5,010 nt of DNA, taken from assembly GCA_948472605.1 (NCBI GenBank), contig CAOKUH010000100.1, forward strand, positions 1 through 5,010, given 5' to 3'. Both the position numbers and the translations under genes were made by a program. Of this stretch, positions 4,857 to 5,010 are shown piece after piece; position 1 is the first letter of the stretch, and the number at the start of each line of letters is the position of its first letter. The notes under the pieces were generated by a model, which worked only from the letters and a program-made list of their open reading frames with translations, did not search any database and had not been told where the DNA came from. The DNA is from an uncultured Mycoplasmatota bacterium. Lineage in GTDB: Bacteria > Bacillota_I > Bacilli_A > RF39 > UBA660.

Positions 4857-4918
4857 TTAACAACCTCCACCGCCACCGTGGAAATGCGACTTGTTGCTTT
4901 GATTTTCTCATTTCTCAT
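4857..4918 (-). pseudogene. Possible small peptide gene ending GGGGGC, start out of frame
   Basis: A - strand frame reads ENQSNKSHFHGGGGGC and stops with TAA (4857-4859) just before the terminator. Upstream is AAAGGA (4927-4922) and two ATG codons (4918 and 4911), but both are in other frames, and the peptide frame is closed by a TGA at 4910-4908. A one-base slip in the A run (AAAA, 4906-4903) joins the first ATG to give MRNEKNQSNKSHFHGGGGGC. So it may be a gene broken by one base, a sequencing error, programmed frameshifting or chance. The GGTGGCGGTGGAGGT stretch is much richer in G+C than its surroundings. I do not recognise the peptide. Confidence 0.3.
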
Positions 4919-5010
4919 TTTTCCTTTCTATGTAATCTCTATTTTAATTGCACATAAGCTAGAAAGTCCAAACGAAATGAGTGGAAGTTCTATATACAAT
5001 TTGAGCCACT

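Larger units (their letters stand above)
1021..5010. mobile_element. Integrase-proximal end of an integrative element at ssrA
   Basis: From just after the tmRNA to the right edge, every gene lies on the - strand. The set is typical of element control modules: tyrosine recombinase, excisionase-like protein, sigma-like regulator, DUF3846-like protein and Spo0A-like DNA-binding protein. The left boundary is inferred from the ssrA 3' end; the right boundary lies outside. No relaxase, coupling protein, replication or phage structural gene is visible, so the window cannot tell an integrative conjugative or mobilizable element from a phage-like island. Confidence 0.6.
4581..5010. other. Region upstream of the Spo0A-like gene, no firm gene
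   Basis: These 430 bases contain no gene I can firmly call. They hold the Spo0A-like gene's promoter (4620-4648), three GTTGCA-type dyads (4660-4799), a plain AT-rich stretch between the second and third dyad, a - strand terminator (4823-4846), and a possible broken small peptide gene (4857-4918). The final 80 bases show a half copy of the dyad at 4947-4953 and no clear start. Confidence 0.6.

Noticed and set aside
4862..4874. ACCTCCACC at 4863-4871 repeats the acceptor 3' end of ssrA and could be a second attachment site
   Set aside because: Only 9 bases match; the T-arm sequence that should precede it is absent, and the match falls in the Gly-codon stretch of the possible small peptide gene.
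4909..4918. The two ATG-initiated frames themselves (MRNEKIKATS... and MRKSKQQVAF...) as peptide genes
   Set aside because: Both read through the terminator hairpin and T run before stopping, which argues against them being the real product.
4928..5008. - strand frame open from the right edge ending CAIKIEIT-stop just before an AAAGGA
   Set aside because: Only 27 codons are visible with no domain signal; the sequence could equally be a promoter region. Not enough to call a gene.
4878..5010. + strand open frame from GTG/ATG (4878/4884) to the window edge with a hydrophobic N-terminus
   Set aside because: No ribosome site precedes it, it is antisense to a - strand unit with a good terminator, and its hydrophobicity comes from T-rich DNA.

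Overview
The window comes from a very AT-rich genome. Strong AAAGG/GGAGG-type ribosome binding sites, U-tailed hairpin terminators, near-consensus sigma-A-type promoters, a one-piece tmRNA and a Spo0A-type DNA-binding domain all point to a low-GC member of the Bacillota, most likely a gut Clostridia-like bacterium. I cannot name a genus.

Left part (1-1055), + strand. The window opens inside a gene encoding the C-terminal 193 residues of a protein that looks like a cholera/heat-labile-enterotoxin-type ADP-ribosyltransferase. It ends at an AT-rich terminator. Next comes a complete tmRNA gene (ssrA, 669-1020) with an encoded CCA end and the tag reading frame ADNKELAFAA, followed by its own terminator.

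Right part (about 1021-5010), all genes on the - strand. This looks like the integrase end of a mobile element inserted at the 3' end of ssrA. Right after the tmRNA is a gene-free stretch (1056-1301) with four GTCAACA motifs, two in tandem and two in a perfect 14-bp inverted repeat, the expected layout for arm-type binding sites of the integrase. Transcription runs right to left through a compact operon: a small sigma-region-4-like helix-turn-helix protein (3645-4034), a DUF3846-like protein (3100-3645), an unknown 87-residue protein (2840-3103), an excisionase-like protein (2556-2828) and a tyrosine recombinase (1302-2549). Junctions are overlaps of 1 and 4 bases or gaps of a few bases, so the genes are probably cotranslated. 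The integrase reading frame has no ATG, GTG or TTG at the place where its N-terminal arm domain must begin. It lies in the same frame as the excisionase, separated only by one TAG.

Further right (4179-5010), a separate - strand gene encodes a free-standing Spo0A C-terminal-like DNA-binding domain (4215-4580), with its own terminator and a good promoter. Upstream of that promoter are three copies of a GTTGCA-N5-TGCAAC dyad, a candidate operator family. Beyond these is a short - strand transcription unit with a terminator, whose only sensible peptide frame (ending HFHGGGGGC-stop) lacks an in-frame start.

Taken together, the right part reads as the recombination and regulation module of an integrative element. 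The sigma-like, excisionase and Spo0A-like proteins would control excision, and the integrase would act on the ssrA-proximal attachment site. Relaxase, replication and cargo genes, if any, lie outside the window.
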